NCBI GenBank assembly: GCA_003956705.1
Contig: QZCP01000093.1
Coordinates: 18,426 to 82,425 of the forward strand
Length of the DNA stretch: 64,000 nucleotides
DNA from: Brevipalpus yothersi
Taxonomy: Eukaryota; Arthropoda; Arachnida; Trombidiformes; Tenuipalpidae
Direction of reading: 5' to 3'
Shown: piece after piece, positions 42,815-53,536 of the stretch
Position numbering within the stretch: the first letter of the stretch is position 1
Layout: each line of letters opens with the position of its first letter
Program-made: the position numbers and the translations under genes
Notes under the pieces: generated by a model
What the model was told of the DNA's origin: nothing
What the model saw: only the letters and a program-made list of their open reading frames with translations
Database searches by the model: none

Positions 42815-44017
42815 ATGTCGATCAAGCTAGCAGTTCCAACATACCCAAAGATATATAAAGTTGAAGATAGTGAATATGTTGGTGCTGGAGCTCGGTACAT
42901 GACGAAACTTTTCCAGCCTTCGAATCATATTCTGTTCGACTTTGAAGATTTTAAACTTAACCCTGTGGAATCATTGATTAGTGATAAAATTGATTTCATC
43001 CTTACTTTACCTAATCTACCCAATCTGCCCAAAAACATAACAACTTGTCCAGTATATTCTGAATTTAAATGCCATTTGTTAACCTCCGACTCTTATCAGG
43101 GCCAAGTTCAGGCCACGGAATTTCAAGATTCTTTCCAGTCATTCGATGTCTGGTGTGGAGTGTCCATTTGTCTCTTAACTCTGGCTCTGATCTGGATTCT
43201 GAAGTTAACTTCAAGGGAATCAATTCAGCTCACAATATGGAGAAACTTTGAGGCCTTCTTCCAAGGCTATACCAACGCTTTCTCTAAGCGAATGGGCTTC
43301 AGATCATCTTTGGCACTCATCCTTATGTAGATAACTCTGATAAAAATTGTTCACCTTGGTTCAATTCATACGGATATGATTGTGATGGAAAAAACAGACA
43401 AGATTGATACATTTGATGATATGATCAGGCGAAATATGTCAATAACCGAATCCAGTGATAATACATGTGAAGTTGCCTTGGATGTTATGGCCAAATTTTC
43501 ACCTACACTCAACAAATCTCTTGGTATTAAACGAGAAAATAGTACAGAAGCCTTCGATTTATTTGCTGGAGAATACAACATTTCTGCTATGGTGGAGCCC
43601 AAGTCTATGCCAGTAATTTATACACAATTCTGCTTGCAACCAGAATCATCTGAAGCAAGGCAAAAAAGGAAACCATATGTATCAAAAGAACCAATATTCA
43701 GCCAGAACTTTATCGCCTATGTATCCTCTCATTTGTCACCAGAGAAGATGACAAGATTGAATAGATGGGCATATTCTTATTTTGAGTATGGATTTGCTTC
43801 TTACAGACCCATATTTACTTCTGGTTTAGTCAATAGTATTTATAACAGAGTTCCTGACCAGGCATGTATGGCCAGTAAACCGCAATCAGTTGTTCTAGAA
43901 CCTATCAGATATGCCTTTCTAGAAGATTCATTCATCCTATTTTATATTGTATGCTTCGTTTCGATTTATTTATTTCTTCTAGAAGTATTGTTTGCTCATA
44001 TTTATCGCAACCAGTGA
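42815..44017 (+). pseudogene. Ionotropic receptor B1 with a single nonsense codon (W172stop)
   Basis: One continuous frame except for TAG at 43328-43330, where the neighbour B2 has TGG (Trp172 in TM2). Before it: MSIKLAVPTYPKIYKVEDSE, NITTCPVYSEFKCHLL, TM1, and EAFFQGYTNAFSKRMGF. After it: HTDMIVMEKTDKIDTFDDM, S2 and TM3 (FILFYIVCFVSIYLFLLEVL), all in frame and close to B2. The rest is well preserved, so the nonsense change is recent, polymorphic, or read through. Polyadenylation signal near 44290. Confidence 0.85.
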
Positions 44018-45401
44018 AGGGTCGGTGGCTGGAGAATTAACAAAATATGATTGGCAGATTTTCCTGGATAAATCGATTATTCTTCTTTCTATTCTAGGAT
44101 CTATCAATACTTCGGCATCTGACATATCCAACTTTTTCATCAGATTATCCTGTTTCATTCGTTTTGTTTCTCTCTCATAATTTCTGTTATTGAAGTCCTT
44201 CCGATGAATTTTTACGAAAACTTGGTGGTTTGGCACACCATAATGTCGAAATAATAGCGATTTGAATCATTTGATCAACCAATTGATCAAATAAATGTAC
44301 CAACACAAACTTAGAAAGCAAACTTCAAACTTTACGATATTTTTTGATATTTTATAAAACTCATTTTCACTGGATATTTGAGTACATAGTTTTCATATAT
44401 GAGTCTCTGAAGATTCCATAATTTTCAAGAAACATACCCAGCATAGTCTCCACCAGATGATTGGATTCTATTTTTGTCCATATTTATTGATTTTATTGTG
44501 GAATAAATGCTTAATCGTTCAATTAGATTGAGGAAAAAGTGCAAAAATGTTTTTGAAATATATATACGTGTAGCTGCATATATTTCACAAAATTTAAAGA
44601 ATAAAAAATTTTCTCTAGCTCAAGAAATTGGTTTCAGAATTCATTCTTCACTCCACTGGAGCGTAGGATACAATCAATTTTTGTCATTCCCCAAGTCAGA
44701 AAAAAAGTAAATAATAGAGCCCCAAATGTCCCATATTATTTTATAAATGTAATACACTGTATTGCGATGAGCAACAGTGGGCATCAGAATCTCGATGAGT
44801 TTCTCAGTTCATGTTGTGAATATTCAAATCCGATATTGAGAATGAAAACATGAGTTTCTCAATTCCTTCTGAATATACAAAAGTTCTCAATTGAGTACAG
44901 AATACTTCAATATAATTTTGAATGCGAGTAAATCTCATCGTAGTTCCATAGGAGCTACAAAAATAGAATTTTGATAGATAAATCGAAAAATTAACACTGA
45001 TGAACCACCACTTATCCATCTATTGATATTTAACAGCTTTCCAAAAACTTCTTAGATCCTTCTTGAATGTGAAGACATTAAACGTAATGCATATCGATGA
45101 AAAGCGAAATGATAATGCTTAATATGCGAAATTGAATGGAATAGATCAGTTTTATTGCCAATAAAGAAGAGCACTAACTAATGTACAATATGATAGGATG
45201 TCATTTAAATTTTAGTCAACAATGAAGAGGACATTATAACGGAACAAAAAAAGCTCGTGAAGCAGATGATGATTAGTTTTTTGCATGAGAGGAGAGAAAA
45301 CTAGAATTTGGCATCGAAAAGTAAGAAACTGTACACTGGATTTTCCAATCCAAAACTTGGGAATCAGATGAATAAAAGGTTCTAAACTTTTACTCTTAGC
45401 G
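44018..45401. other. Receptor spacer B1-B2
   Basis: No intact gene. About 44770-44940 translates with stops to NLDEFLSSCCEYSNPILRM...FLLNIQKFSIEYRILQYNF, plausibly a decayed N-terminal receptor domain. A splice-acceptor-like TTTTACTCTTAG ends two bases before the B2 ATG. Confidence 0.45.
44290..44295 (+). terminator. Polyadenylation signal of B1
   Basis: AATAAA in ATTGATCAAATAAATG, the same block used by group A. Confidence 0.55.
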
Positions 45402-46646
45402 ATGTCGATCAAGCTAGCAGTTCCAACATATTCAAAAATTTATAAAGTCAAAAATGGTGAATATGTTGGTGCTGGAGCTCGGTACATGACGAAGCTCTTC
45501 CAGCCTCAAAATCATAGTCTGTTTGACTTTGAAGATTTTAAACTTAACCCTGTGGAATCATTGATTGGTGATAAAATTGATTTCATTCTTACTTTACCCA
45601 ATCTACCCAATCTGCCCAAAAACATAACAACTGGTCCAGTATATTCTGAATTTAAATGTCATCTGTTAACCTTCGACTCTTATCAGGGACAAGTTCAGTC
45701 CACCGAATTTCAAGATTCTTTTCAGTCATTCGATGTCTGGTGTGGAGTGTCAATTTTTATTCTAACTTTGGCTCTGATCTGGATACTGAAGTTAACTTCT
45801 AGGGAATCAATTCAACAAACAGTATGGAGATACTTTGAGGCCTTCTTCCAAGGCTATACCAACGCTTTCTCCAAGCGAATGGGCTTCAAATCATCATTGG
45901 CGCTTATTCTTGTATGGATAACTTTGATAAAAATTGTTTACCTTGGTTCAATTCATACGGATATGATTGTGATGGAAAAAACAGACAAGATTGATACATT
46001 TGATGACATGATCAGGCGAAATATGTCAATAACCGAAGCCAGTGATAATACATGTGAAGTTGCCTTGGATGTTATGGCCAAATTTTCACCCACACTCAAC
46101 AAATCTCTTGGTATTAAAAGAGAAAATAGTACAGAAGCCTTCGATTTATTTGCTGGAGAATACAATATTACTGCTATGGTGGAGCCCAAGTCTATGCCAG
46201 TAATTTATACACAATTCTGCTTGCAACCAGAATCATCTGAAGCAAGGCAAAAAAGGAAACCATATGTATCGAAAGAGCCAATATTCAGCCAGAACTTTAT
46301 CGCTTATGTATCTTCTCATTTGTCACCAGAAAAGATGACAAGATTGAATAGATGGGCATATTCTTATTTCGAGAACGGATTTGCTTCTTATAGACCCATA
46401 TTTACAGCTGGTTTAGTCAATAGTATTTATAACAGAGTTCCTGACCAGGCATGTATGGCTGGTAAACCGCAATCAGTTGTTCTAGAACCTATCAGATATG
46501 CCTTTCTAGAAGATTCATTCATTCTATTTTATATTGGATGCCTGGCTTCAATTTTTATATTCTTTCTAGAAGTATTGTTCGCTCGTGTTTATCATCAAGA
46601 ACAGAGGATTGAAAGGGTGGATGGCTGGACAGTTATCAAAATATGA
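45402..46646 (+). CDS. Ionotropic receptor B2 (414 aa)
   Basis: Intact member of the second subgroup: S1 (MSIKLAVPTYSKIYKVKNGE; sequon NITT at 74-77; GPVYSEFKCHLL), TM1 (about 111-130), pore region VWRYFEAFFQGYTNAF, TM2 (SLALILVWITLIKIVYLGS), S2 (HTDMIVMEKTDKIDTFDDMI), and TM3 (FILFYIGCLASIFIFFLEVL), with a C-terminal tail slightly longer than in group A. An acceptor-like TACTCTTAG lies just before the ATG, so this may be the last exon of a gene whose earlier exons are not recognisable. AATAAA at 46861. Likely chemoreceptor subunit. Confidence 0.85.
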   Translation: MSIKLAVPTYSKIYKVKNGEYVGAGARYMTKLFQPQNHSLFDFEDFKLNPVESLIGDKIDFILTLPNLPNLPKNITTGPVYSEFKCHLLTFDSYQGQVQSTEFQDSFQSFDVWCGVSIFILTLALIWILKLTSRESIQQTVWRYFEAFFQGYTNAFSKRMGFKSSLALILVWITLIKIVYLGSIHTDMIVMEKTDKIDTFDDMIRRNMSITEASDNTCEVALDVMAKFSPTLNKSLGIKRENSTEAFDLFAGEYNITAMVEPKSMPVIYTQFCLQPESSEARQKRKPYVSKEPIFSQNFIAYVSSHLSPEKMTRLNRWAYSYFENGFASYRPIFTAGLVNSIYNRVPDQACMAGKPQSVVLEPIRYAFLEDSFILFYIGCLASIFIFFLEVLFARVYHQEQRIERVDGWTVIKI

Positions 46647-46860
46647 TTGATCAATCTCTTCAAAAAAATCGATTGTTCTACTATCCATTCTAGATTTTTC
46701 TGATGCACTCATATTCTACACATGAAGTGACCATCAGTCTGTATCCAAATATACTCTTAACAAACACTCTCATGTAGTGGAATTCTGTTGACCAGAAACA
46801 CTGTATTCTAATGTCTTTCTAATAATGGAATATTTCGATCGCAATGCTACTCTCCACTTC

Positions 46861-46866
46861 AATAAA
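46861..46866 (+). terminator. Polyadenylation signal of B2
   Basis: AATAAA 215 bp after the stop. Confidence 0.45.
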
Positions 46867-47062
46867 GTTTTTCCTAATTAATGTCAGGGTTCATTCCTTT
46901 TTTTGAATTGCCTCCATCACCTTGGCCTAGAAAACTAGAAAAAACACAGAGGGAATGTCATGTAGAACTATCCACGTGTGTATAGTATGAATTTTCTAGA
47001 GCAAAAAAATCCTCTCAATGTGTTCGTCTAATAACCAAATTGAGCAATATCTTAACCCTGCA

Positions 47063-47740
47063 AATTCTAGTTACAATCGTTCAATGGAATCCTGAGAAAA
47101 TTTCCCAGAATATACAGCTGCCTCAATATGATCTTTTGGCTGGAAGTTCTAAATAATGTTCGTGCCTCACAGTATGAGCATACGGAAATGGATTTTGTTA
47201 GTCCAGATGGAAGAATAGTGAGAAAATATTTGCTAGATTTGGAAGAATTTCGATTTTATTTTCCATCAAGTTCATGGTAATCTTTTTTAGACATCAAATT
47301 CGTATTCCACCAGTGTCAAGCTTATGAGTTACAATTTTTTTTACATTTCTATGGTAAAACTATGGTCTTCTCATCCTCAGAAAGCGAGAAAGTGGACTTT
47401 CCAGATATTTTGATCTATATTCATCAAAAGTTTGAGTCATCTATCGAATTATTTGTCTCATTTATTTTTTGAATATGCTCTCAATAATTATTACTGAAAT
47501 ACATGCATCTTTGAACAACAATGCAGATCTATCTGTTGGTGCAGAGCAGATGGATAGTGAAAGAAATGTTTCTCAGAGAATTGCTTCTGGTAAGAAGGTA
47601 ATTATCATTAAACAAGGGAGAACTATTATGCAACTAGTGGTGCTATATATTTCAGAAGAATATTTAATGATTCAAATATCGAAATCATTCAGTCTATTTG
47701 TAAATATTATCGATCACTCCATGTCTTGAACTTCTATCAC
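47063..47740 (+). pseudogene. Decayed N-terminal (amino-terminal-domain-like) region of receptor C1
   Basis: A long readable stretch leads up to C1: after a possible TTCTAG acceptor, LQSFNGILRKFPRIYSCLNM...VSPDGRIVRKYLLDLEEFRF, one in-frame TAA (about 47278), then DIKFVFHQCQAYELQFFLHF...VDFPDILIYIHQKF to a stop near 47470. It then shifts frame (LNMLSIIITEIHASLNNNAD), has a GT-AG-like intron (about 47590-47654), continues RIFNDSNIEIIQSICKYYRS, and shifts frame again before the C1 ATG. About 200 residues in total. Location and character fit a lost extracellular N-terminal domain; no family match is claimed. Confidence 0.5.
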
Positions 47741-47750
47741 AATTACCAAA

Positions 47751-49019
47751 ATGCTATTCAAAATTGCGATTCCAACTTTTGGAGAAACATTAAAGGTCAC
47801 TGAAGAGGGAAAATTTGGAGGACCAGGAGCTGATTATATTTCAAGAAGATTGTTTTTACCTATCAATAATTCACTCATCAATTTTGATGATCTGAAAGGA
47901 GGACCAGAAATATATTTGAGGAGAAATGTTGATTTCATCTATGGACTACCCACTTTACCCAATCTTCCGGAGAACATTACATCTGGTCCTGTATACTCTG
48001 AACTTCAATGCTATCTGATGAGTGTGAAATCATCTCAGATTCATCTGAAAGAACAAAAATTTCAAGATTCACTCAAAGCTTTCGACGTACAGAGTGGTGT
48101 TATGATTCTAACACTAACCATGCTTCTAATCTTAATTCTCAAGATCACCTCAAATACCTCACTTCTTCGTTCTTCATGGCAATTCTGTGAAACTTTTTTT
48201 CAAGGTTATGTCGGTCATCTACCGAGAAGCTCAAGTTTCAAATTAAGCCTTGCTCTAGTTCTGATATGGTTGGTTTTAATTCGAATTGTTTATCTGAGTT
48301 TTATCCACACCGATTTAATTGTGATGGAAAAAGGAGATAATATTGATACTTTTGATGACATTATTCGTAAAAAGATGTCTGTCAGTGGCACTAAGCTTGG
48401 TGTATGTAAGAATGCATGGCAAAATGCTGCTAAACATTCAATCGGTATCAATGAAACTTATCGAGCTACCCGAAAAACTGGCCCACAAGAGTATGCTGAT
48501 TGGTTCAAGCCTGGAAATGATATATCAATTCTGATGGAAACACAAACCATACCAGCACTTTATACCACATTGTGTTTCATATTACCCCGACCAATTGCCG
48601 AATTGTATCGATCTAAAGATCCAGTGATTCATCAACATCTCATTCAATTTTTACCTGTTCGTTTATCATTAGAAAAGAGGAAAAAACTACAGACTTATGC
48701 ATACTCAAATTTTGAATCTGGCTTTGCAGCTAATGTTCCGAAACTTTTCGCCGGAGCTTTACACGATATCATCAGTAAAGGATCAAATCCTGGATGTGTG
48801 GCCAGTAAATCCAAATCTATAGTCCTTGAACCGATTAAGATGACATTTTTTGCAGATTCATTTCGAGTATTTTGTATTGTTTGCCTCATGTCAATTATTG
48901 TATTCTTGATCGAAATGATTTTGGGTAACATTGTTTCACTCAAACACATGATAACTGGTATGAGTGGCTTGAAATGTTGGAAATTGATTGGAAAAGTTTT
49001 CACACAGAGACACAATTAG
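47751..49019 (+). CDS. Ionotropic receptor C1 (422 aa)
   Basis: The most divergent intact receptor: S1 (MLFKIAIPTFGETLKVTEEG; NITSGPVYSELQCYLM), TM1 (VMILTLTMLLILILKI), pore region WQFCETFFQGYVG, TM2 (LALVLIWLVLIRIVYLS), S2 (HTDLIVMEKGDNIDTFDDII), TM3 (FRVFCIVCLMSIIVFLIEMI), and a longer basic C-terminal tail ending FTQRHN. Start set at the ATG that opens S1. Its stop is only 24 bp from the stop of the opposing secreted-protein gene, so the 3' UTRs overlap. Confidence 0.85.
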   Translation: MLFKIAIPTFGETLKVTEEGKFGGPGADYISRRLFLPINNSLINFDDLKGGPEIYLRRNVDFIYGLPTLPNLPENITSGPVYSELQCYLMSVKSSQIHLKEQKFQDSLKAFDVQSGVMILTLTMLLILILKITSNTSLLRSSWQFCETFFQGYVGHLPRSSSFKLSLALVLIWLVLIRIVYLSFIHTDLIVMEKGDNIDTFDDIIRKKMSVSGTKLGVCKNAWQNAAKHSIGINETYRATRKTGPQEYADWFKPGNDISILMETQTIPALYTTLCFILPRPIAELYRSKDPVIHQHLIQFLPVRLSLEKRKKLQTYAYSNFESGFAANVPKLFAGALHDIISKGSNPGCVASKSKSIVLEPIKMTFFADSFRVFCIVCLMSIIVFLIEMILGNIVSLKHMITGMSGLKCWKLIGKVFTQRHN

Positions 49020-49043
49020 CGGGAAAAAAAGTTACACACATAT

Positions 49044-49451
49044 TTATTGTGGCTTGTGATCATTCAACTCAGGTCTATATATATAGTTGACAATCAATTT
49101 TCCCAGGGCTTTATCGAAAAGTTCCTCATTCTTAATCTTTCCGGTTAGATGAACTTTGAAGAGCATCTTGAAAATCTCAAAATCAACATGTTCCAATCGA
49201 CGATAACAGTAACCTCGAATAGGAGGACTGGAACATTCTCTCAATTGATCTAGTCTCATGGTTCTGGTTGGACCATCATTTTTATCTGGTCCAGCAGCTG
49301 ATATGCCTGATTAATCGAAAAGGAGGAAAGAAATACTTGACTAGTACACCTAGATTATGAGGAATATTTTTTTCAACTCACCTGATATCACAAGTGTACT
49401 GACGATGATGAACAGAAGAGTACACATTTGCATATTGATATTGATATTCAT
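49044..49451 (-). CDS. Small secreted protein, unknown, 2 exons (110 aa)
   Basis: Exon 1 (49382-49451) encodes a signal peptide (MCTLLFIIVSTLVISG core); exon 2 is 49044-49306; GT-AG intron of 75 bp, phase 1. The mature part is about 88 residues: a Gly/Asp-rich opening (AAGPDKNDGPTR), two cysteines (RECSSPPIRGYC), then a helical Lys/Leu/Phe-rich region (FEIFKMLFKVHLTGKIKNEE) and ending ELNDHKPQ. No family recognised. Short, signal-bearing and converging with receptor C1; it could be a secreted binding or cuticle-associated protein, but the sequence does not say. Confidence 0.72.
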
Positions 49452-49982
49452 ATTTTTCTTTTCAAAACAATTCAAATAAAAATTGGACAACATTAAACTT
49501 TTCAGGACAACATCGAAAACAAAACTGAATCGAAAACATTCGAGGTGAAGGCTTTTAATCCTCTTCATCTACCATTCAGCTGTTTGCGGCTGTTTCATCT
49601 TTAATTCGATCAAATTTGCGAGCCTTAGAAATGTCCAGAAAGAGGTCATTCATTACTGGTAAAGATGGACTGAATGATTCATGATGATTTTGGTGAAAGA
49701 GAGAAAGAGAGAGTGGAATTGCGGAAATTTTCTGTCACAATAAAAAGCAAAATGCAAGTATCAAGTCAAGTTTTTGGTGATTTTATCAGACTGGACATTC
49801 GAGAAGTCCGATCTCATAAAAATTTAACTTGTAGACTTGTCTAGCTCATATGAACAGAAAGAATTGAACAAACACAAGTGGGCCAACCTATTTGTATCAT
49901 TTTTCAATCAGTTTACTTAAGGAAACTTAATAGTTCATTGTCTACAATATTTTGACGGAAAATTTTCTTGATGAAGTTAGTT

Positions 49983-49985
<3 letters not shown>

Positions 49986-50054
<69 letters not shown>

Positions 50055-50358
50055 NNNNNNNNNNNNNNNNNNNNNNNNNNNNNNNNNNNNNNNNNNNNNN
50101 NNNNNNNNNNNNNNNNNNNNNNNNNNNNNNNNNNNNNNNNNNNNNNNNNNNNNNNNNNNNNNNNNNNNNNNNNNNNNNNNNNNNNNNNNNNNNNNNNNNN
50201 NNNNNNNNNNNNNNNNNNNNNNNNNNNNNNNNNNNNNNNNNNNNNNNNNNNNNNNNNNNNNNNNNNNNNNNNNNNNNNNNNNNNNNNNNNNNNNNNNNNN
50301 NNNNNNNNNNNNNNNNNNNNNNNNNNNNNNNNNNNNNNNNNNNNNNNNNNNNNNNNNN

Positions 50359-50396
<38 letters not shown>

Positions 50397-50402
50397 AAGA
50401 GA
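49986..50402. repeat. (GA)n microsatellite containing a 304-bp assembly gap
   Basis: GA repeats run into N at 50055 and emerge from N at 50359. True length unknown. Confidence 0.95.
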
Positions 50403-50517
50403 AATACGTAACATTTCTTCCTTATTTGAACAACTTTTTTTGACATTCAAAAATTTTTCACATTTTTCCGTGTGAATTTAAGCTCATTTAATAAAATTAA
50501 TTCAGTTATATTTCTTT

Positions 50518-50519
<2 letters not shown>

Positions 50520-50593
<74 letters not shown>
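50520..50593. repeat. (TC)n microsatellite
   Basis: About 74 bp of TC; inverted partner of the GA tract at 50643-50707. Confidence 0.95.
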
Positions 50594-50596
<3 letters not shown>

Positions 50597-50639
50597 ACTC
50601 TTTTCTCCCTTTAAACTTACTTTACCTGATTATTCAAAT

Positions 50640-50642
<3 letters not shown>

Positions 50643-50707
<65 letters not shown>
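50643..50707. repeat. (GA)n microsatellite
   Basis: About 65 bp of GA, 49 bp after the TC tract; the two could pair as a hairpin. Confidence 0.95.
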
Positions 50708-50708
<1 letters not shown>

Positions 50709-50884
50709 AAAAAAGTGATGATAAAAGGCTCTGATCTGTTAACAGGCTTATAACACAGAGAAAGAACCCATTCGGCCGACCATATTTCCGGGATGTACAG
50801 ATGGATGAAATCTGGAGTATTTAACTCAATCAAATGAATCACAAGCACCATCAATTCAATAGTTAACCATTCGCTGAAGCTATC

Positions 50885-52830
50885 ATGTTTACTCGTGTCT
50901 GGCTTGTTAGATTTTATCTGTTAGCGACGTCAGCATATTTTCAAGCCACTATTGTAAGTAAAATTTTTAGGGAATGTAAATTTCGATAAGAATGAGATCT
51001 GGGAAAAAAATTCAATCATCTCAGAATTAGTGAGCTTTTCGAGGTCAGTTTTAATGTTGCTAACAAATTTTCACGTGTCAATTGTTCAACACTACAGGCT
51101 GATAATGTGACCGATGAGGCTCTCTCTGAGCTGGAAAATAAATCCAAAGATGATGATGTAAACTATTTCACCGGATACAATGGAGCCAAAATTACCAATA
51201 TCATCAATTCTCTATCAGTTGGCAAGTATGGGCCCATATTGTTGACTGACAATATTTTTCTCGAAAAAATTGGACATCTCAATCGTGAAAGAATTCCCGA
51301 ACGAAGAATATCAGCTCGAGGAAATGGTGCTTTCGGTTTCTTCAAGTGTACAAATGATGGTCTATCTGATATTACTGAGGCTTCAATATTCTCGGAAAAA
51401 GGAAAGAAAACGAAAATTGCGGTCAGATTTGGACTAGCAACCAGTCGAATTGGATCTGCTGAAACACGCCGAGATGTGGTTACAATGGCTGTTAAATTTT
51501 ATACTGATGAAGGAAATTGGGATCTACTATTGGAATCTTTTCCCGTTTTTGCGGTACGAGATCCTATTCGAATGCCTGACTTTATCCATGCACTCAATAC
51601 TGATCCAAAAAATAATCTCGAAAATTTGAACATGAGATTTGATTATTTTTCATTGGTTCCCGAAACTCTTGCTCGAGTCACTTATGTATACTCTGATAAA
51701 GGTATACCAGATGGATGGCGTTATATGAATACTTATTCACCGAATACCTTCAAATTTGTGAACAAAAAACGAGATTATATCTATGTTCGCTTCATGCTGG
51801 AATCCCAGCAAGGTGAGAAAACATTGACTGATGAGAAAGCTGCTGAATTGCGCGGAACCACACCAGATTACAGTTCGAGAGATTTGTATGACAGTATCAA
51901 GAGTGGTGACTATCCAAAGTGGACCTTGAAAGCCCAATTATTGGAACCATCAAGAGTTGAAAAACTTAAATTCAATCCTTTCGATGCAACCAAGGCGAGT
52001 AATCATATCTCTATCGATAATCGATTGATTAATATTGTCTTTTATTTCTTGATCTTAGTCTTGGGATCCTAATAAGTTCCCATACATGACTTTGGGTGAA
52101 ATTGAATTGGACAAAAATCCAAGTAATTGGTTCTCTCAAGTTGAACAAATGGCTTTCAATCCGGCTAACTTACCTCCAGGAATTCAATACACATTGGACA
52201 AAAATTTGCAAGGCATGCTTTTCGTTTATCGAGATGCACAAAATTACAGGTGAATATTGTTAATATTTTGATGAATACCATATTGAATTTAGATTTCATT
52301 TATAGACTTGGAGTCAATCATTATAAACTTACTGTGAATAAGCCTAAAGTGCCCATTAATCAACCAACAATTCGAGATGGTTTCTGTGCTGATTGGGAAA
52401 ACGGTGGCTCAGATCCTAATTACTATCCTAATTCATATGGTAAAACTCGTGACACGATGAAAGACACTGAGTTGCCCATTCTGATTCCTGCTGATGAAGA
52501 AATCAGACGATTCAACACCATGGATGATGATAACTATTCTGAGGTGAGATTTACATGATAGAGATGAATTGCTTTCTCAAAAGTTTTATTTTCAAATCTT
52601 AACAGCCTGACAAAATTTGGCGATCATTTGACAAGAAAGAACAATGGCGAGTGGTGAGAAGAATGGCCACTGATTTGGTTGAAGTGAAAGATTTCATTGT
52701 GGATAGATTTGTCAAACAAATTAAGCGAATCAATGAAAATTATTATAATAAGCTTATTGATGCCATGGAAGATGAGAAGCGTAATCCAATGAATCGATTC
52801 ACAAACTATACTCATTTGCTGATCAAGTAG
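50885..52830 (+). CDS. Secreted catalase-like protein lacking catalytic residues, 5 exons (539 aa)
   Basis: Exons 50885-50953, 51098-51994, 52059-52249, 52306-52543 and 52606-52830. Exon 1 is a signal peptide (MFTRVWLVRFYLLATSAYFQ), unlike peroxisomal catalases. The rest aligns end to end with heme catalase (RERIPERR.SARGNGAFGFF; AVKFYTDEGNWDL; PDFIHAL; GIPDGWRYMN; FNPFDATK; QVEQMAFNPANLPPGIQ; LQGMLFVYRDA). The distal His (human His75) is Ser95, the distal Asn (Asn148) is Ser170, and the Arg that pairs with the proximal Tyr (Arg354) is Met375; the proximal Tyr itself is kept (Tyr379). Catalase activity is therefore unlikely, though heme binding may persist. No PTS1 (ends HLLIK). The intron after exon 2 seems to be GC-AG. 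No frame breaks. Confidence 0.9.
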
Positions 52831-52916
52831 TCCATCGACTGTATCAATCGAAGCAAAACGGAAGTACATTCCAAAGCCATTATCTTTGCAGTTATGCCAA
52901 CTTTTTTGATCTAGAT

Positions 52917-52922
52917 AATAAA
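52917..52922 (+). terminator. Polyadenylation signal of the catalase-like gene
   Basis: AATAAA 87 bp after the stop. Confidence 0.5.
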
Positions 52923-53199
52923 GGAATGTTTGATATTTTGATGAGCCCATCGAATGGAATCAAGTTGAAAATTGATTTGTTGATAATCATAAGATGAACT
53001 TTTTTCCTCTCTCGATCGAGATGAGATTCTTTTAATTTTAATGAATAGAGGAGTCATTTTCCTCATTGTATTCACGAAATTTTTTTTTTCATCAATTCTT
53101 CCCTCATAATTATCAAATAATTTTATTGGTTAAACATATGACTAGATGATGCATGAGAAAGTAAAAAAGGAAAAATTTGCCCATCTGTCAGAGATATTT

Positions 53200-53454
53200 T
53201 CACCGGAGATTCAATAGTAATGATGTCGGTTCTTCCAAAAGTGATCTCCATTCAGCGGAAAAACGTGTCATCGTGGCACCATCAATTACTCTATGATCTG
53301 CAGACCAGAGAACATTAACAATGTTTGCTTTGATAATTTGATCTGCTTCGTTGAATCTAGGAACAGCTTTTGTTTGTCCAATGGCTCCTATGACCACTTG
53401 TGATGGGAATATTACCGGAATTCCGAACACACCTCCAATCTAATGATTTATTTG

Positions 53455-53536
<82 letters not shown>

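Larger units (their letters stand above)
49452..50884. other. Intergenic region with microsatellites and assembly gap
   Basis: Upstream of both the secreted-protein gene (minus) and the catalase-like gene (plus), so likely a shared promoter region. Dominated by GA/CT tracts from 49985 to 50707 and a run of N at 50055-50358. No gene seen. Confidence 0.7.

Noticed and set aside
49913..50475. Several open frames across the N run and GA/CT tracts
   Set aside because: Composed of unknown bases and ER/SL dipeptide repeats from a microsatellite; no coding evidence.
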